Below, in pieces: positions 7,928 to 16,715 of a stretch of 64,000 nt of DNA (positions within the stretch are counted from its first letter, which is position 1; the number at the start of each line of letters is the position of its first letter). The DNA is from SZUA-309 sp965230005 (lineage in GTDB: Bacteria > Pseudomonadota > Gammaproteobacteria > Pseudomonadales > Azotimanducaceae): positions 2,294,001-2,358,000 of the forward strand of contig OZ245934.1 in assembly GCA_965230005.1 (NCBI GenBank). The letters run 5' to 3'. Made by a program: the position numbers and the translations under genes. The notes under the pieces were generated by a model. The model searched no databases, had not been told where the DNA came from, and was given only the letters and a program-made list of their open reading frames with translations.

Positions 7928-9580
7928 TCAGCTCGCTGCTTCGCGAAGATCCGGCAGCACGTAGCCCTTGGCATCGAGATCCGCGCGCACCACCTTCTTG
8001 TCCATTTTGCCCGTGGAGGTGAGCGGGATGCTGTCGACGAACAGCACATCGTCCGGCAGCTGCCATTTGGCAAAGGCCGTTGCACAGTGTTCGATGACCG
8101 CCTCCGGGGTGACATTCGCCCCTTCCGCGAGGACGCAGAGCACCACTGGGCGCTCGTCCCAGCGCGGGTGCGGCTGCGCAACCACACAGGCTTGAGCAAC
8201 CCCTTCGAGGGCAACCACGTGGTTCTCGAGATCCACGGAGGAGATCCATTCACCGCCGCTCTTCACGAGGTCCTTCGAGCGGTCGCTGATGATCAGATAC
8301 TCTTCCGGATCGATCTTGCCGACGTCACCGGTGATGAGCCAGCCGTCGTGGAATTTCTCAGGCTGCGGATTGTTGTAGTACTCGGAACAGATCCAGGGCC
8401 CGCGGATCAGAATTTCGCCGACGGTTTCTCCATCGTGCGGCAGCGGGTTGAAGTTCTCGTCGAAGATCTCCACTTCGATGCCCGGCATGATCTGGCCGGC
8501 CTTGGCCACGTTGTCGAATTTCTCATCTTCCGAGATGTCGATCTGCGAGCGTTTCGCCACCCGGCGCGACAGCGTCGCCAGCGGTGAAGTTTCCGTCATT
8601 CCCCAGCCCTGAATCATCTCGACGCCCATGGAATCCCAGTACCAGCGGATGAGCGACGGCGGCGGCGCTGAGCCACCGCAGGTGAGACGCTCCAGCTTCG
8701 AGAGGTCGTACTGATCCGGATTCGCCTCGACGATGCCCTTGATGCCCTGCCAGATCGTCGGCACACCGGCGGAGATGGTGACTTCCTCTTTGATCATCAG
8801 ATCCAGCAACCGGGCTGGATCCATGAAGCGGTGCGGCAGCACCTGCTTGCAGCCGAGCATCAGGGCGGACCAGGGCAGACCCCAGCCCATGGCGTGGAAC
8901 ATGGGCACGATGCCGCAGACCGAGTCCCTGGACGACAGGCCGATACTGTCGGTCATGGAGATGGTCAGCGTATGCAGATACTGAGAGCGGTGCTCGTACT
9001 CGACCCCTTTCGGATTGCCCGTGGTACCGCTTGTGTAGCAGAGACCGAGGGGCGAGTTCTCATCGATCTGCGGCCACTCGTATTCCGTCGGTTTACCGGC
9101 GATGAAGTCCTCGTAGTCGATGGGATTCGGCAGCTCCGTCTCCCAGTTCTCGAAGCCTTCCTCCACGGCGACGACGATGCGCTCCACACTCGGCATGCGA
9201 CCGTTGAGCTTCTCGAGGAGCGGCAGCGTGTCCGCGTCGACGATGATGATGCGATCCTGAGCGTGGTCGATGATGTACTCGAGATCGTGGTCCGAGAGGC
9301 GGATGTTCAGCGTGTGCAGTACGGCACCCATGCCTGCACAGGCGTGATAAGCCTCGAGGTGCCGGGAGCCGTTCCACATGAAGGTGCCGACACGATCGCC
9401 GACGCCGATGCCCGCATCCTTCAGCGCGTGGGCCAGCTGATGGGCTCGGTCGCGCGTTTCCTTATAAGTCTGGCGCCGGACGCCATTCTCCGTGGCGGTG
9501 ACGATTTCCTCGTTCGGAGCAACCTTTGCCCCGCGATCCAGAATGTTCGACATCAACAGCGGCGTGTGCTGCATGGCCAT
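7928..9580 (-). CDS. Long-chain fatty-acyl-CoA synthetase (AMP-binding)
   Basis: A 550-residue adenylate-forming enzyme. The P-loop YTSGTTGNPKGVEYEHRS, the A5-like GWGMTETSPLATLS, the A7-like GWLITGDVGKIDPEEYLIISDRSKDLVKSGGEWIS and the C-terminal catalytic-lysine region STGKMDKKVVR are all intact. It should activate a medium- or long-chain fatty acid to the acyl-CoA for beta-oxidation or lipid synthesis. ATG 9580 is preceded by AGGGGAG, so the longer frame reaching 9664 was rejected. It is monocistronic, between the ABC operon and glpD. Confidence 0.9.
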   Translation of the reverse strand: MAMQHTPLLMSNILDRGAKVAPNEEIVTATENGVRRQTYKETRDRAHQLAHALKDAGIGVGDRVGTFMWNGSRHLEAYHACAGMGAVLHTLNIRLSDHDLEYIIDHAQDRIIIVDADTLPLLEKLNGRMPSVERIVVAVEEGFENWETELPNPIDYEDFIAGKPTEYEWPQIDENSPLGLCYTSGTTGNPKGVEYEHRSQYLHTLTISMTDSIGLSSRDSVCGIVPMFHAMGWGLPWSALMLGCKQVLPHRFMDPARLLDLMIKEEVTISAGVPTIWQGIKGIVEANPDQYDLSKLERLTCGGSAPPPSLIRWYWDSMGVEMIQGWGMTETSPLATLSRRVAKRSQIDISEDEKFDNVAKAGQIMPGIEVEIFDENFNPLPHDGETVGEILIRGPWICSEYYNNPQPEKFHDGWLITGDVGKIDPEEYLIISDRSKDLVKSGGEWISSVDLENHVVALEGVAQACVVAQPHPRWDERPVVLCVLAEGANVTPEAVIEHCATAFAKWQLPDDVLFVDSIPLTSTGKMDKKVVRADLDAKGYVLPDLREAAS

Positions 9581-9765
9581 GGCAGTGAACTCCCCTAAAC
9601 AGTCATCAAAACTCAGGCAACCGTCTGACCGGATGATACAGGCCTGCTGCCTGAGCGGTTGCACGATTAACGGTAAAAGCCCCGCAGTGTACCACTGGCG
9701 CTGACCGCCCGCGGGCGCCCGATTGGCTCGAAAGACGGGCTGAAGCTGTCCTCTTCGCGGCCCTT

Positions 9766-11355
9766 TCAGGCCGCGGAAAAGGCCAGATCGTCGCGCAGTC
9801 TGTCGCGCACGGTACGCAGTTCTTCGTCACGGCGCCGGCCGTCCCAGCCAAGGCGTTCACCCATGAGCTCGAGGGCTGCCAGGGCCACTGCCTGCGACTC
9901 ATCCGGGCGGAACCACGGCACCCGCAGGCGCCGATAAACAACGTCTTCGAGCCGCTGCGCACTTTCCCGCTCCACGGCCCAGAGCACTTCCTCGGCGAAC
10001 ACCCCGCCGGCGATCTGCCGCGGCTCGCTGCCGAGCACGTCGACGACCTCGTTGCCATAGAGGCGGACGAGACGCAGGGCCACCCGGTCGCTGAGTTCAT
10101 AGCGATTGGCAACCGCCTGCACTGCGGCCTGCAGATCCGGGATGTCGCCACCGGGCAACACCTGCAGGGGGTCGGCCAGCGCGACGTCGCGCTCGAGCAC
10201 TTCCCCGACCCGCTTCAGCACCTGCTCCGCCATCTTCCGATAGCCGGTGAGCTTGCCACCGGCGATAGAGATGAAGCGTTCTTCGTGCTGCCAGATTTCG
10301 TCGCGGCGCGACATCTCCCGGGCCGCCTTACCCGGCTGTCGGATCAATGGCCGAAGACCCGCCCAGCTGCCGACGACGTCGGCCGCCGTCGCTTCGCCGC
10401 CGCGGAAATGAGCGTTCACGGGTTGGAGCAGGTAGTCGACGTCCGCAGCGGTGACCGTGGGCCAGTAACCGGGCCCGCCTTCCACGCTCGTATCCGTCGT
10501 CCCCACATAGACCACCTGGCCCCGCGGAATGGCGAAGACCGGACGCCCATCCTCATGGGTCATCATCACCATGTTCGTGAGCGGCAGGCGTTCCCGGGAC
10601 AGCGCAATGTGCACGCCCTTGGAAAGATGCAGCCGCGAGCCTGAGCTCCCCGCGCCTCCGAGGCCCAGCACCGACTCCACCCAGGGGCCGGCCGCATTCA
10701 CCACGGCTGCACCACGCACGCGCAACTCCTCACCACCGAGCATGTCCCGGAGCGTGAGCGTTACCTCCTCAGAGCCGACTTCGAAGCCGGCAACCCGCGT
10801 GTAGTTAAGCGCCACGGCCCCCGCCGCGACGGCACCGCGGAGCGTCGCCAGCACCAGACGGGCATCGTCGGTGAGGTACTCCCGATAGGTACAGGCATAG
10901 GGGTAACGTTCCCGATCGAGCAGCGGCTCATGTATCGACAGGGCATCGCTGCCCCAGTTCTGGTGCCGCTCCGACGCATCGACGGCGCCGAGCTGCTCAT
11001 AAAGCGTGATGCCGACCTTGAGCTTCAGAAAGGTCCGCCGGTTGGCGGCCGGCACGACCATCCACTGCGGCTGACTGAGGTGCGGCGCCATGGCCTTCAG
11101 ACTTTTCCGTTCCAGCGCCCCTTCCCGGACCAGGGCGATGTCGCCCATGGCCAGATAGCGCAGGCCACCGTGGATCAGCTTGGTGGATCGCGAGGAGGTA
11201 CCGGAGGCGAAATCTGCGGCTTCCACCAGCAGCGTCGACAGGCCCGCGAGGGCCGCGTGCCGGGCGACACCGGCACCGGTGATACCGCCGCCGATCACAA
11301 TGAGATCGAACTGCTCAGAATCGATGGCCGCCAGCTTGCGGCACAGGCTCGTCAT
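9766..11355 (-). CDS. glpD: Aerobic glycerol-3-phosphate dehydrogenase
   Basis: A 529-residue FAD enzyme that oxidises glycerol-3-phosphate to dihydroxyacetone phosphate and passes electrons to quinone at the inner membrane. The N terminus carries the dinucleotide-binding motif DLIVIGGGITGAGVARHAALAG (about residues 17-38). Further family landmarks are SSRSTKLIHGGLRYLAMGD, YVGTTDTSVEG, GSWAGLRPL and SIAGGKLTGYRKMAEQVL. Length is normal for GlpD. ATG 11355 has AAGGA upstream. No glpK, glpF or glpR is visible next to it, so the glycerol pathway must be completed elsewhere. Confidence 0.93.
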   Translation of the reverse strand: MTSLCRKLAAIDSEQFDLIVIGGGITGAGVARHAALAGLSTLLVEAADFASGTSSRSTKLIHGGLRYLAMGDIALVREGALERKSLKAMAPHLSQPQWMVVPAANRRTFLKLKVGITLYEQLGAVDASERHQNWGSDALSIHEPLLDRERYPYACTYREYLTDDARLVLATLRGAVAAGAVALNYTRVAGFEVGSEEVTLTLRDMLGGEELRVRGAAVVNAAGPWVESVLGLGGAGSSGSRLHLSKGVHIALSRERLPLTNMVMMTHEDGRPVFAIPRGQVVYVGTTDTSVEGGPGYWPTVTAADVDYLLQPVNAHFRGGEATAADVVGSWAGLRPLIRQPGKAAREMSRRDEIWQHEERFISIAGGKLTGYRKMAEQVLKRVGEVLERDVALADPLQVLPGGDIPDLQAAVQAVANRYELSDRVALRLVRLYGNEVVDVLGSEPRQIAGGVFAEEVLWAVERESAQRLEDVVYRRLRVPWFRPDESQAVALAALELMGERLGWDGRRRDEELRTVRDRLRDDLAFSAA

Positions 11356-11442
11356 GCGCGGGTCCTTGCGCGTTGGCTACTACTCTGGACTGCTTACCGC
11401 AGCGCGGCGCACTCGAGTGGGACCGTTGAGGCCCCTGTCCGT

Positions 11443-12639
11443 TCAGGCGATCGAACCCTCCGCACGGAGGGCACCGGCATCGAAGCCGAGTTCAGCGAGA
11501 ATCTCGTCGCTGTGTTCGCCGAGGGTGGGCGCATGCCGCTGCATGGCGGCCGGCGTCCGGTCGAAGCGCGCCGCAGGCCGCGGCTGCCTAATTCTACCTG
11601 CCACGGGATGATCGTGCTCGGCGACCATTTCGTTGATGTGAATCTGTTCGTGTTCGAAAACCTCGTGCCGCTGGAGCACGGGCGCACAGGGCACACCCTC
11701 ACGATCCAGGCGCTCCAGCCACTCGGCGCTGGAACGGGTCGCAAGGACCTCCGCCGTGAGCGCCAGGCGCTCGCGGACGTTCACAATCCGGTCGTTGGCC
11801 GTGCGGAACCGTTCATCCTCGAGCCACTCGGGGCGCTCCAGGGCCCGGCACATGCCCTGCCACTCGGCGTCGGACACCGCACCGGCGGTGATGTAGCCGT
11901 CCGTGGTCTGGAAAATGAGGTCCTGGGCGAACTGGGCCCGGGCGGCTTTTACTTCCTTGCCGATGAAGGTGTAGCCGGCCATACCCTCGGGCCAGAGGTA
12001 GGCCACCATCGTGTCGAGCATCGCCAGCTTCACATGCTGCCCGCCCCGGCCGCGTTCCCGGGCAAAGAGCGCCGCCGTGATCGCCTGAGCAGCGGTCACG
12101 GCCGTGGTCTTGTCCGGAATGATGGTGCGGATCATCTTGGGCCGCCCGGTTTCGCCGTCTTTCTGAATGTCTGCAAGGCCGGAAAGAGCCTGTATCACCG
12201 GGTCGTAGACCCGCTTGTGCGCGTAGGGTCCGGACTCGCCGAAGCCGCTGATGGACACGTAGACAATGTCGGGCTTCAGGGCCCGCACCGCATCTTCGCC
12301 AAGCCCCATCCGATCGATCGCACCGGGGCGGAAGTTCTGCACGAACACGTCAGCCGTTTTCACCAGCGCACGAAGCACTTCCATGCCCTGGTCGGTCTTG
12401 AGGTCCACGGCCAGGCTGCGCTTACTCCGGTTGGCAGAGATGAAGCCGGACGTCAGCCCCTCGCGATTCGGACCCATGTAGCGGACGAGGTCGCCGCTGA
12501 TCGGCTCGACCTTGATCACATCGGCACCCTGATCCGCCAGCATCATGGTCGCAACGGGTCCGGAGATCATGCTGGTGAGGTCAACCACGCGCACGCCGGC
12601 CATGGGCCCTTCGTCAGCCGGTGCTTTGTTCTCACTCAC
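11443..12639 (-). CDS. CaiB/BaiF family CoA-transferase
   Basis: A 398-residue class III CoA-transferase. It opens with GVRVVDLTSMISGPVATMMLADQGADVIKVE, followed by NRSKRSLAVDLKTDQG, FVQNFRPGAIDRMGLG (the Asp/Gly-rich CoA site region) and ISGFGESGPY, all typical of the family. It would move CoA between acyl donors and a carboxylate. GTG 12639 overlaps the stop of the upstream acyl-CoA ligase (GTGA), so the two are coupled and probably act on the same substrate. A longer frame reaching 12681 has no support. Acyl specificity cannot be read from sequence. Confidence 0.88.
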   Translation of the reverse strand: MSENKAPADEGPMAGVRVVDLTSMISGPVATMMLADQGADVIKVEPISGDLVRYMGPNREGLTSGFISANRSKRSLAVDLKTDQGMEVLRALVKTADVFVQNFRPGAIDRMGLGEDAVRALKPDIVYVSISGFGESGPYAHKRVYDPVIQALSGLADIQKDGETGRPKMIRTIIPDKTTAVTAAQAITAALFARERGRGGQHVKLAMLDTMVAYLWPEGMAGYTFIGKEVKAARAQFAQDLIFQTTDGYITAGAVSDAEWQGMCRALERPEWLEDERFRTANDRIVNVRERLALTAEVLATRSSAEWLERLDREGVPCAPVLQRHEVFEHEQIHINEMVAEHDHPVAGRIRQPRPAARFDRTPAAMQRHAPTLGEHSDEILAELGFDAGALRAEGSIA

Positions 12640-14258
12640 GCGCCGTCTCCATAGGCGGCGTCGGCCGCCCGTTTCGCCCACTTGTAGTCCGCTTTGCCGT
12701 TTGGTGCCCGCTGCACCTGATCGACGAAGAGCACGTGTTTGGGCAGCTTGTAGCCCGCCAGGTGTTCGCGGGTGAAATCGATGACCGCACTCTCGTCACA
12801 GCTCTCACCGCTCATATAGGAAGCAACGGCGACGACCCGTTCGCCGAAGCGGTCGTCCGGCACGCCGACGACCAGACAGTCGGCCACCGCCGGGTGTTTC
12901 TTCACGGCCTCCTCAACTTCTTCCGGGAAGACCTTTTCTCCGGCAGTGTTGATACAGACGCTGCCCCGACCGAGGAGGGTGATGGAGCCATCGGCCTCAA
13001 CGGTGGCGTAGTCGCCGGGAAAGCTGTAGCGCACCCCGTCGATCTCCCGGAAGGTTTCTGCAGATTTCACCGGATCCTTGTAGTAACCGATGGGCACAAA
13101 ACCGCTCGTGCCGACCTTGCCGATTTCTCCGGAGCCTGGCTCCACGCGCCGATCGTCGTCGGTGAACACCGCCGCGCCGTCGTTCATCTGAAATCGCGCC
13201 GTACCCGCCGCGCTCTCCCGGGAGGTCGTGGACGACCCCATACCGCCTTCCGTGGAACCCATGATGTCGTTCAACACCATGTCGTGATGGCGGAGGAGAC
13301 CCTCCTTGATCTCAGCGCTCCACATGACGCCGCTCGACGAGATGCGCTGCAGGCTTTTCAGATCGTAGGGATGGCCGCGTTTTTCCGCCTCGTCCAGTGC
13401 GGCCAGCAACGGCCGCGCAAAAGCATCGCCGACGATCACCAGGTCCGTCACGCCCTGCTCTTCCACCATCCCCCAGAGCAGGTCCGGATCGAGGCCGAGC
13501 TTCGACGTGAGCACCACGGTCCCGCCCGCGAAGTGCGGGCCCATGGCGCCGAGCCACATGCCGGTACCGTGCATCAGCGGGCAGGCCGCCAGCGAGATGG
13601 TTGGGTCCTCCACGCCTTCGAGAAAGGTCCCATAGTCAGCCAGCGTTGCCGGTGGTGGCAGGCCCCGGGCAACGGCCCCTGCTGCCGTAAAGAAAAAAGA
13701 AAACTCGCCGGCCGAGTACATCACGCCTTTCGGCATCCCCGTGGTACCGCCGGTGTAGAGCATGTAAACGTCTTCGGGCGAACGCTCGATGCGCGGCATC
13801 GGATCGACCCGGCTGATGGCCGTCTCGTAGTCGATGGCGCCTTCGAGGAGCGCTTCCGTACCGTCGTCCACCTGAATGAACACCTTCACCTTCGGCAGCG
13901 AGTCGCGGATCTCCCAGATCCGCATGGCGTAGCTCGCCTGATAAACGACGGCCTCCACATCCGCGTTGTCGAGCAGATAGACGAGCTCGTCTGCCTTGTA
14001 GCGATAGTTCACGTTGATCGGGCAGCCGCGGATCTTGAAGGTGCCGAACTGCGCCTCGAGGTATTCCGTGGAGTTGTGCAGGTAGATGCCGACCTTGCTG
14101 TCCGGACCCAGACCGTGGTTGGTGAGCACCTGCGCGACGCGAGCGGCGCGGTTTTCATAATCACGCCAGAGCGTCTTGCGCCCGTCGGTAATCACCGCGG
14201 GCCGGTCCGGGCAGCTGTCCGCTACCCGCTCCCAGGATGATGCAAAGTGAAAGTCCAT
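12636..14258 (-). CDS. Acyl-CoA synthetase (AMP-binding), coupled to the CoA-transferase
   Basis: A 540-residue adenylate-forming enzyme with P-loop YTGGTTGMPKGVMYS, followed by MGSTEGGMGSS, YATVEADGSITLLGRGSVCINTAGEKVFPEEVE and the catalytic-lysine region APNGKADYKWAKR. The insertion around residues 190-230 and the GRGSVCINTAGEKV form resemble steroid- or bulky-acid-activating FadD-type ligases, but this is only a hint. ATG 14258 follows AGGGGGA. It overlaps the CoA-transferase by four bases. The pair suggests activation and CoA exchange in catabolism of an unusual carboxylic acid. Confidence 0.88.
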   Translation of the reverse strand: MDFHFASSWERVADSCPDRPAVITDGRKTLWRDYENRAARVAQVLTNHGLGPDSKVGIYLHNSTEYLEAQFGTFKIRGCPINVNYRYKADELVYLLDNADVEAVVYQASYAMRIWEIRDSLPKVKVFIQVDDGTEALLEGAIDYETAISRVDPMPRIERSPEDVYMLYTGGTTGMPKGVMYSAGEFSFFFTAAGAVARGLPPPATLADYGTFLEGVEDPTISLAACPLMHGTGMWLGAMGPHFAGGTVVLTSKLGLDPDLLWGMVEEQGVTDLVIVGDAFARPLLAALDEAEKRGHPYDLKSLQRISSSGVMWSAEIKEGLLRHHDMVLNDIMGSTEGGMGSSTTSRESAAGTARFQMNDGAAVFTDDDRRVEPGSGEIGKVGTSGFVPIGYYKDPVKSAETFREIDGVRYSFPGDYATVEADGSITLLGRGSVCINTAGEKVFPEEVEEAVKKHPAVADCLVVGVPDDRFGERVVAVASYMSGESCDESAVIDFTREHLAGYKLPKHVLFVDQVQRAPNGKADYKWAKRAADAAYGDGA

Positions 14259-14432
14259 CTCTTCCCCCTAAAGCAGCGCTTTCCACCCCATGTAACTGAA
14301 GGTCGCGGTCGAGAGCAAGCCCGACGGTTCGACCTCCCGGGTCTGGCAGAAATTTTCGCCAACTGTTGGTCAATCCGGCCAGCGACGGTTTCCAGCTGCC
14401 CGCAGGCCCCGCATTTTCACGCTTCCGGGGGT

Positions 14433-14448
14433 TGGCACGACCTTTGAA
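14433..14448 (+). promoter_or_regulatory. Candidate sigma-54 (-24/-12) promoter for the small membrane protein/PspC pair
   Basis: TGGCACG, four bases, then TTGAA reproduces the sigma-54 consensus TGGCACG-N4-TTGCA, except that the usual GC at -12 reads GA. The GG-to-G spacing of 10 is correct. It ends about 28 bases before the ATG at 14477. Psp operons elsewhere are sigma-54-dependent, which fits the PspC domain gene downstream. The mismatch in the -12 element lowers confidence. Confidence 0.45.
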
Positions 14449-14476
14449 TAGCAGGAAGGGCCAAGAGACAAACGTC

Positions 14477-14734
14477 ATGAACAGAGACAGCGAGCAAACA
14501 GTGAACGCCAAGAACATGGATATCGGACCCACGATCGGAGACATGCGCCTGTCGCGCCTCAGCCACCCCCGCGCCAGCCTCATGGCCATGGTGCTGCTGG
14601 CCGTCGTCTTCCTGCTCTTCGGGTTGTTCGCCAGCGCGGCCGAAGCGAGCTATGCACCGGCCCCGAATACCGTTGGCGGCGCCATGGGCCTCATCAGCGA
14701 CTGGGTCGTCAACCACTGCGGCATCACCAGCTGA
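14477..14734 (+). CDS. Small single-pass membrane protein upstream of PspC
   Basis: An 85-residue protein of no family I recognise. A polar N-terminal third (MNRDSEQTVNAKNMDIGPTIGDM) is followed by one strongly hydrophobic helix (about residues 37-54, LMAMVLLAVVFLLFGLFASA). A short periplasmic tail with a single Cys ends NHCGITS. The AEAS after the helix could be a signal-peptidase site, so export is an alternative to anchoring. ATG 14477 is preceded by a purine-rich stretch (AGGAAGGG, somewhat far). It ends 10 bases before the PspC gene, so the two form a bicistronic unit behind the sigma-54-like site. Confidence 0.65.
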   Translation: MNRDSEQTVNAKNMDIGPTIGDMRLSRLSHPRASLMAMVLLAVVFLLFGLFASAAEASYAPAPNTVGGAMGLISDWVVNHCGITS

Positions 14735-14744
14735 GGGGATGCCC

Positions 14745-14990
14745 ATGAGACGCTACGAACGGGAACGCGGCATGGCGAACTCGACCCTCGAGCGGGTCCG
14801 CAAACGAGTCACCCTCGACAGCAGAAACGGCTGGATTGCCGGCGTCTGCGCGGGCCTGGCGAATTTCCTGAACACGGACCCGGCCTTCGTCCGGGTCGCT
14901 GTGGCCGTCTGCGGCCTGTTTTTTCCCAAGATCACGGCGGCCGCCTATCTGGTGGCCTGGATCGTCCTCGACGAAGAGAAGCGCCTCTGA
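14745..14990 (+). CDS. PspC-domain protein
   Basis: An 81-residue protein. A basic amphipathic N terminus is followed by the PspC domain: RNGWIAGVCAGLANFLNTDP, FVRVAVAVCGLFF and AAYLVAWIVLDEEKR, about residues 27-80. PspC is an inner-membrane sensor/effector of the phage-shock envelope-stress response that binds PspA or regulates PspF in enterics. ATG 14745 has GAGGGG at proper spacing; ATG 14739 is too close to it. No pspA, pspB or pspF is visible nearby, so this is a reduced or divergent psp locus. Confidence 0.85.
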   Translation: MRRYERERGMANSTLERVRKRVTLDSRNGWIAGVCAGLANFLNTDPAFVRVAVAVCGLFFPKITAAAYLVAWIVLDEEKRL

Positions 14991-15047
14991 GGCAGCACTG
15001 CGCGGCTGACCCTAGCCCTCCTCATTGAGCGCCTTAGAAAGACACGA

Positions 15048-15965
15048 CTAGGTGTCACCGGACACACAGGTGGCAAGACAGCCGCCGCCCGCGGGTACCT
15101 TCTCCGGCACTTCAGCGGCCAGCTCCCGGAAGGTTGTCGCCACCTCACCCAGCCGCTCGTAGAAACGTTCCCGCTGCTTGTCGGTGAGATTGTTGAGCAG
15201 CCAGGCGGTGACTTCCGTCGCCAGGGACTCATTGGCGTCAAAGACCGCCGTCAACTCTTCGCCATAGTACCGCTCGCGGTTTTCGGAGATGGCATAGAAG
15301 GCTTCCGTGAACGCTTCCGGATCGTCGCGCTGTTCCCGCAGCAGTGCGAGAAGGTCCGCCTGCCAGCGGGCGCGATAGTCGGCCCAGAGTTCGAACTGCG
15401 GCACATAGCGAACCGATTGTGCAGCCAGGTAGTTCTTCTGTTCCTTGGTCAGCCGGCCGCTGAAGCGGCTCAGAGTGTCTGCGTACTCTTTGCGCCACTC
15501 GGCCTGCACTTCGTCGAGCGGCCGATCAAACTCGTCTTCCGCAAACTCGGCGTTGTCTTTTTCCAGTTTTTCCGGGAGCCGGGCCACCTGTTCGTCCGTG
15601 AGCGACAGCAGCATTTCGGTCACCATGGGCATGGCTTTCGCCTCGAAAACCTCCCACCAGCTGTAGAAGGTGTCGAAAACCGCCTGCACCTCGGCCTCGT
15701 CGACGCCGTTGTCGATGGTCGTGGGTAGAGAGTCCAGGTAGTCGGCGTAGAGCGGCAGTTCCTTGGTCCGGTGCCAGTAATGAATGGCATCCACTTCTGC
15801 CGTGAAGTAGGCCTCCTGCTCGTCGGTCATCTGGATGTAGTCGTTGACGGCCCAACGGGCGAAACGATCGGCGTTGTTGTAGAGCATCTTGATGCTGCAG
15901 CCACTTGCGGAAGTCAGCACCAGAAGCGCCAGCACCAGCTGTCTGAAGATGAAGGGTGTCGTCAT
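15048..15965 (-). CDS. DUF6279-type lipoprotein
   Basis: A 305-residue predicted lipoprotein. The signal peptide ends in LTSASGC, a slightly atypical lipobox with Cys at residue 23. The mature part is almost wholly helical and charged (YNNADRFARWAVNDYIQMTDEQEAYF, LLSLTDEQVARLPEKLEKDN, LTDKQRERFYERLGEV). It repeats a 'two-helix plus T-x-E-Q' theme that is characteristic of DUF6279 proteins, whose function is unknown. Two further Cys residues occur near the C terminus (GGGCLATCVSGDT). ATG 15965 has GGGAG upstream. It is monocistronic or the last gene of the amidotransferase run. Confidence 0.75.
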   Translation of the reverse strand: MTTPFIFRQLVLALLVLTSASGCSIKMLYNNADRFARWAVNDYIQMTDEQEAYFTAEVDAIHYWHRTKELPLYADYLDSLPTTIDNGVDEAEVQAVFDTFYSWWEVFEAKAMPMVTEMLLSLTDEQVARLPEKLEKDNAEFAEDEFDRPLDEVQAEWRKEYADTLSRFSGRLTKEQKNYLAAQSVRYVPQFELWADYRARWQADLLALLREQRDDPEAFTEAFYAISENRERYYGEELTAVFDANESLATEVTAWLLNNLTDKQRERFYERLGEVATTFRELAAEVPEKVPAGGGCLATCVSGDT

Positions 15966-15980
15966 CGCTGCTCCCTGCGC

Positions 15981-16715
15981 TCAAGCTTCCAGGAGGAAGT
16001 TGATCATCCACCGCCCGGCCCGCGCCTCGTCGGTTTCCTTGTCGAGGGAGGCAACGCCCAGGCGGAAGGTTTCCTCCCCGAGGACCTCACGGCGCATGAC
16101 CATCAGATCGCGTGAGTATTCGCGCTGGAACTCCGGATGGCCCTGGAGCGTCAGCACCTGATCGCCCATGACAAAACCGCCAACGGGACAGAAGTCGCTC
16201 GTGGCAATGAGCCTCGCGCCGTCCGGCAGGCGAGTGACCTGATCCTTGTGGCTCGAAATGAGATTGAGCCGGTCGCCATCGTCGCCCATCCAGGACTCGC
16301 GGCTCACCGCCCGGTTTTCCTGAATCCCAACGGCCCAGCCGTTGCCTGCCGGTTCCGTGTGACCACCGAAGAAGTGGGCGAGCAGCTGATGGCCAAAGCA
16401 GATCCCCACCACCTTGCCACCGACGCGCAGCACGTCCTCGAGAAATTCGGCGAGGGCGCCGATCCAGGGCTCATCGTCGTAAACGCTGAGGCGGCTGCCG
16501 GTAATCACATAAGCCTCGTGCGCATCGGGTGCCGGCAGATCGCCCACCCTGGCGTCATAACTCGACAGACGCAGCGCCACCGGTTCTGCACGTTCCGCAG
16601 CAGCAGTTTCAAGCAGGCGCGCAAACATGTCCGGGTAGTCGCCATGGGCGTCCCGATAGTCCGGCATCACCTCGTCGGTGCGCAGGATGGCGATGTCGAG
16701 CTCAGATGATTTCAA
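15981..16715 (-). CDS. Class I glutamine amidotransferase-like protein
   Basis: A 244-residue GATase1 domain protein. The nucleophile elbow is VVGICFGHQLLAHFFGG (Cys about residue 105). The catalytic His-x-Glu is in LTLQGHPEFQREYS. It resembles the stand-alone GMP-synthase-like amidotransferases found beside gamma-glutamyl ligases, where it may hydrolyse gamma-glutamyl amides. The only start that keeps the first beta strand is TTG 16715, which overlaps the ligase gene by 14 bases and has no clear ribosome site, implying coupled translation. It is not homologous to PuuD (peptidase C26) in detail, so substrate is uncertain. Confidence 0.8.
   Translation of the reverse strand: MKSSELDIAILRTDEVMPDYRDAHGDYPDMFARLLETAAAERAEPVALRLSSYDARVGDLPAPDAHEAYVITGSRLSVYDDEPWIGALAEFLEDVLRVGGKVVGICFGHQLLAHFFGGHTEPAGNGWAVGIQENRAVSRESWMGDDGDRLNLISSHKDQVTRLPDGARLIATSDFCPVGGFVMGDQVLTLQGHPEFQREYSRDLMVMRREVLGEETFRLGVASLDKETDEARAGRWMINFLLEA

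Noticed and set aside
12621..14240. A 539-codon plus-strand open frame opposite the acyl-CoA ligase
   Set aside because: The composition is rich in His, Arg, Asp and Val with no recognisable domain; it is an antisense shadow of the AMP-binding enzyme.
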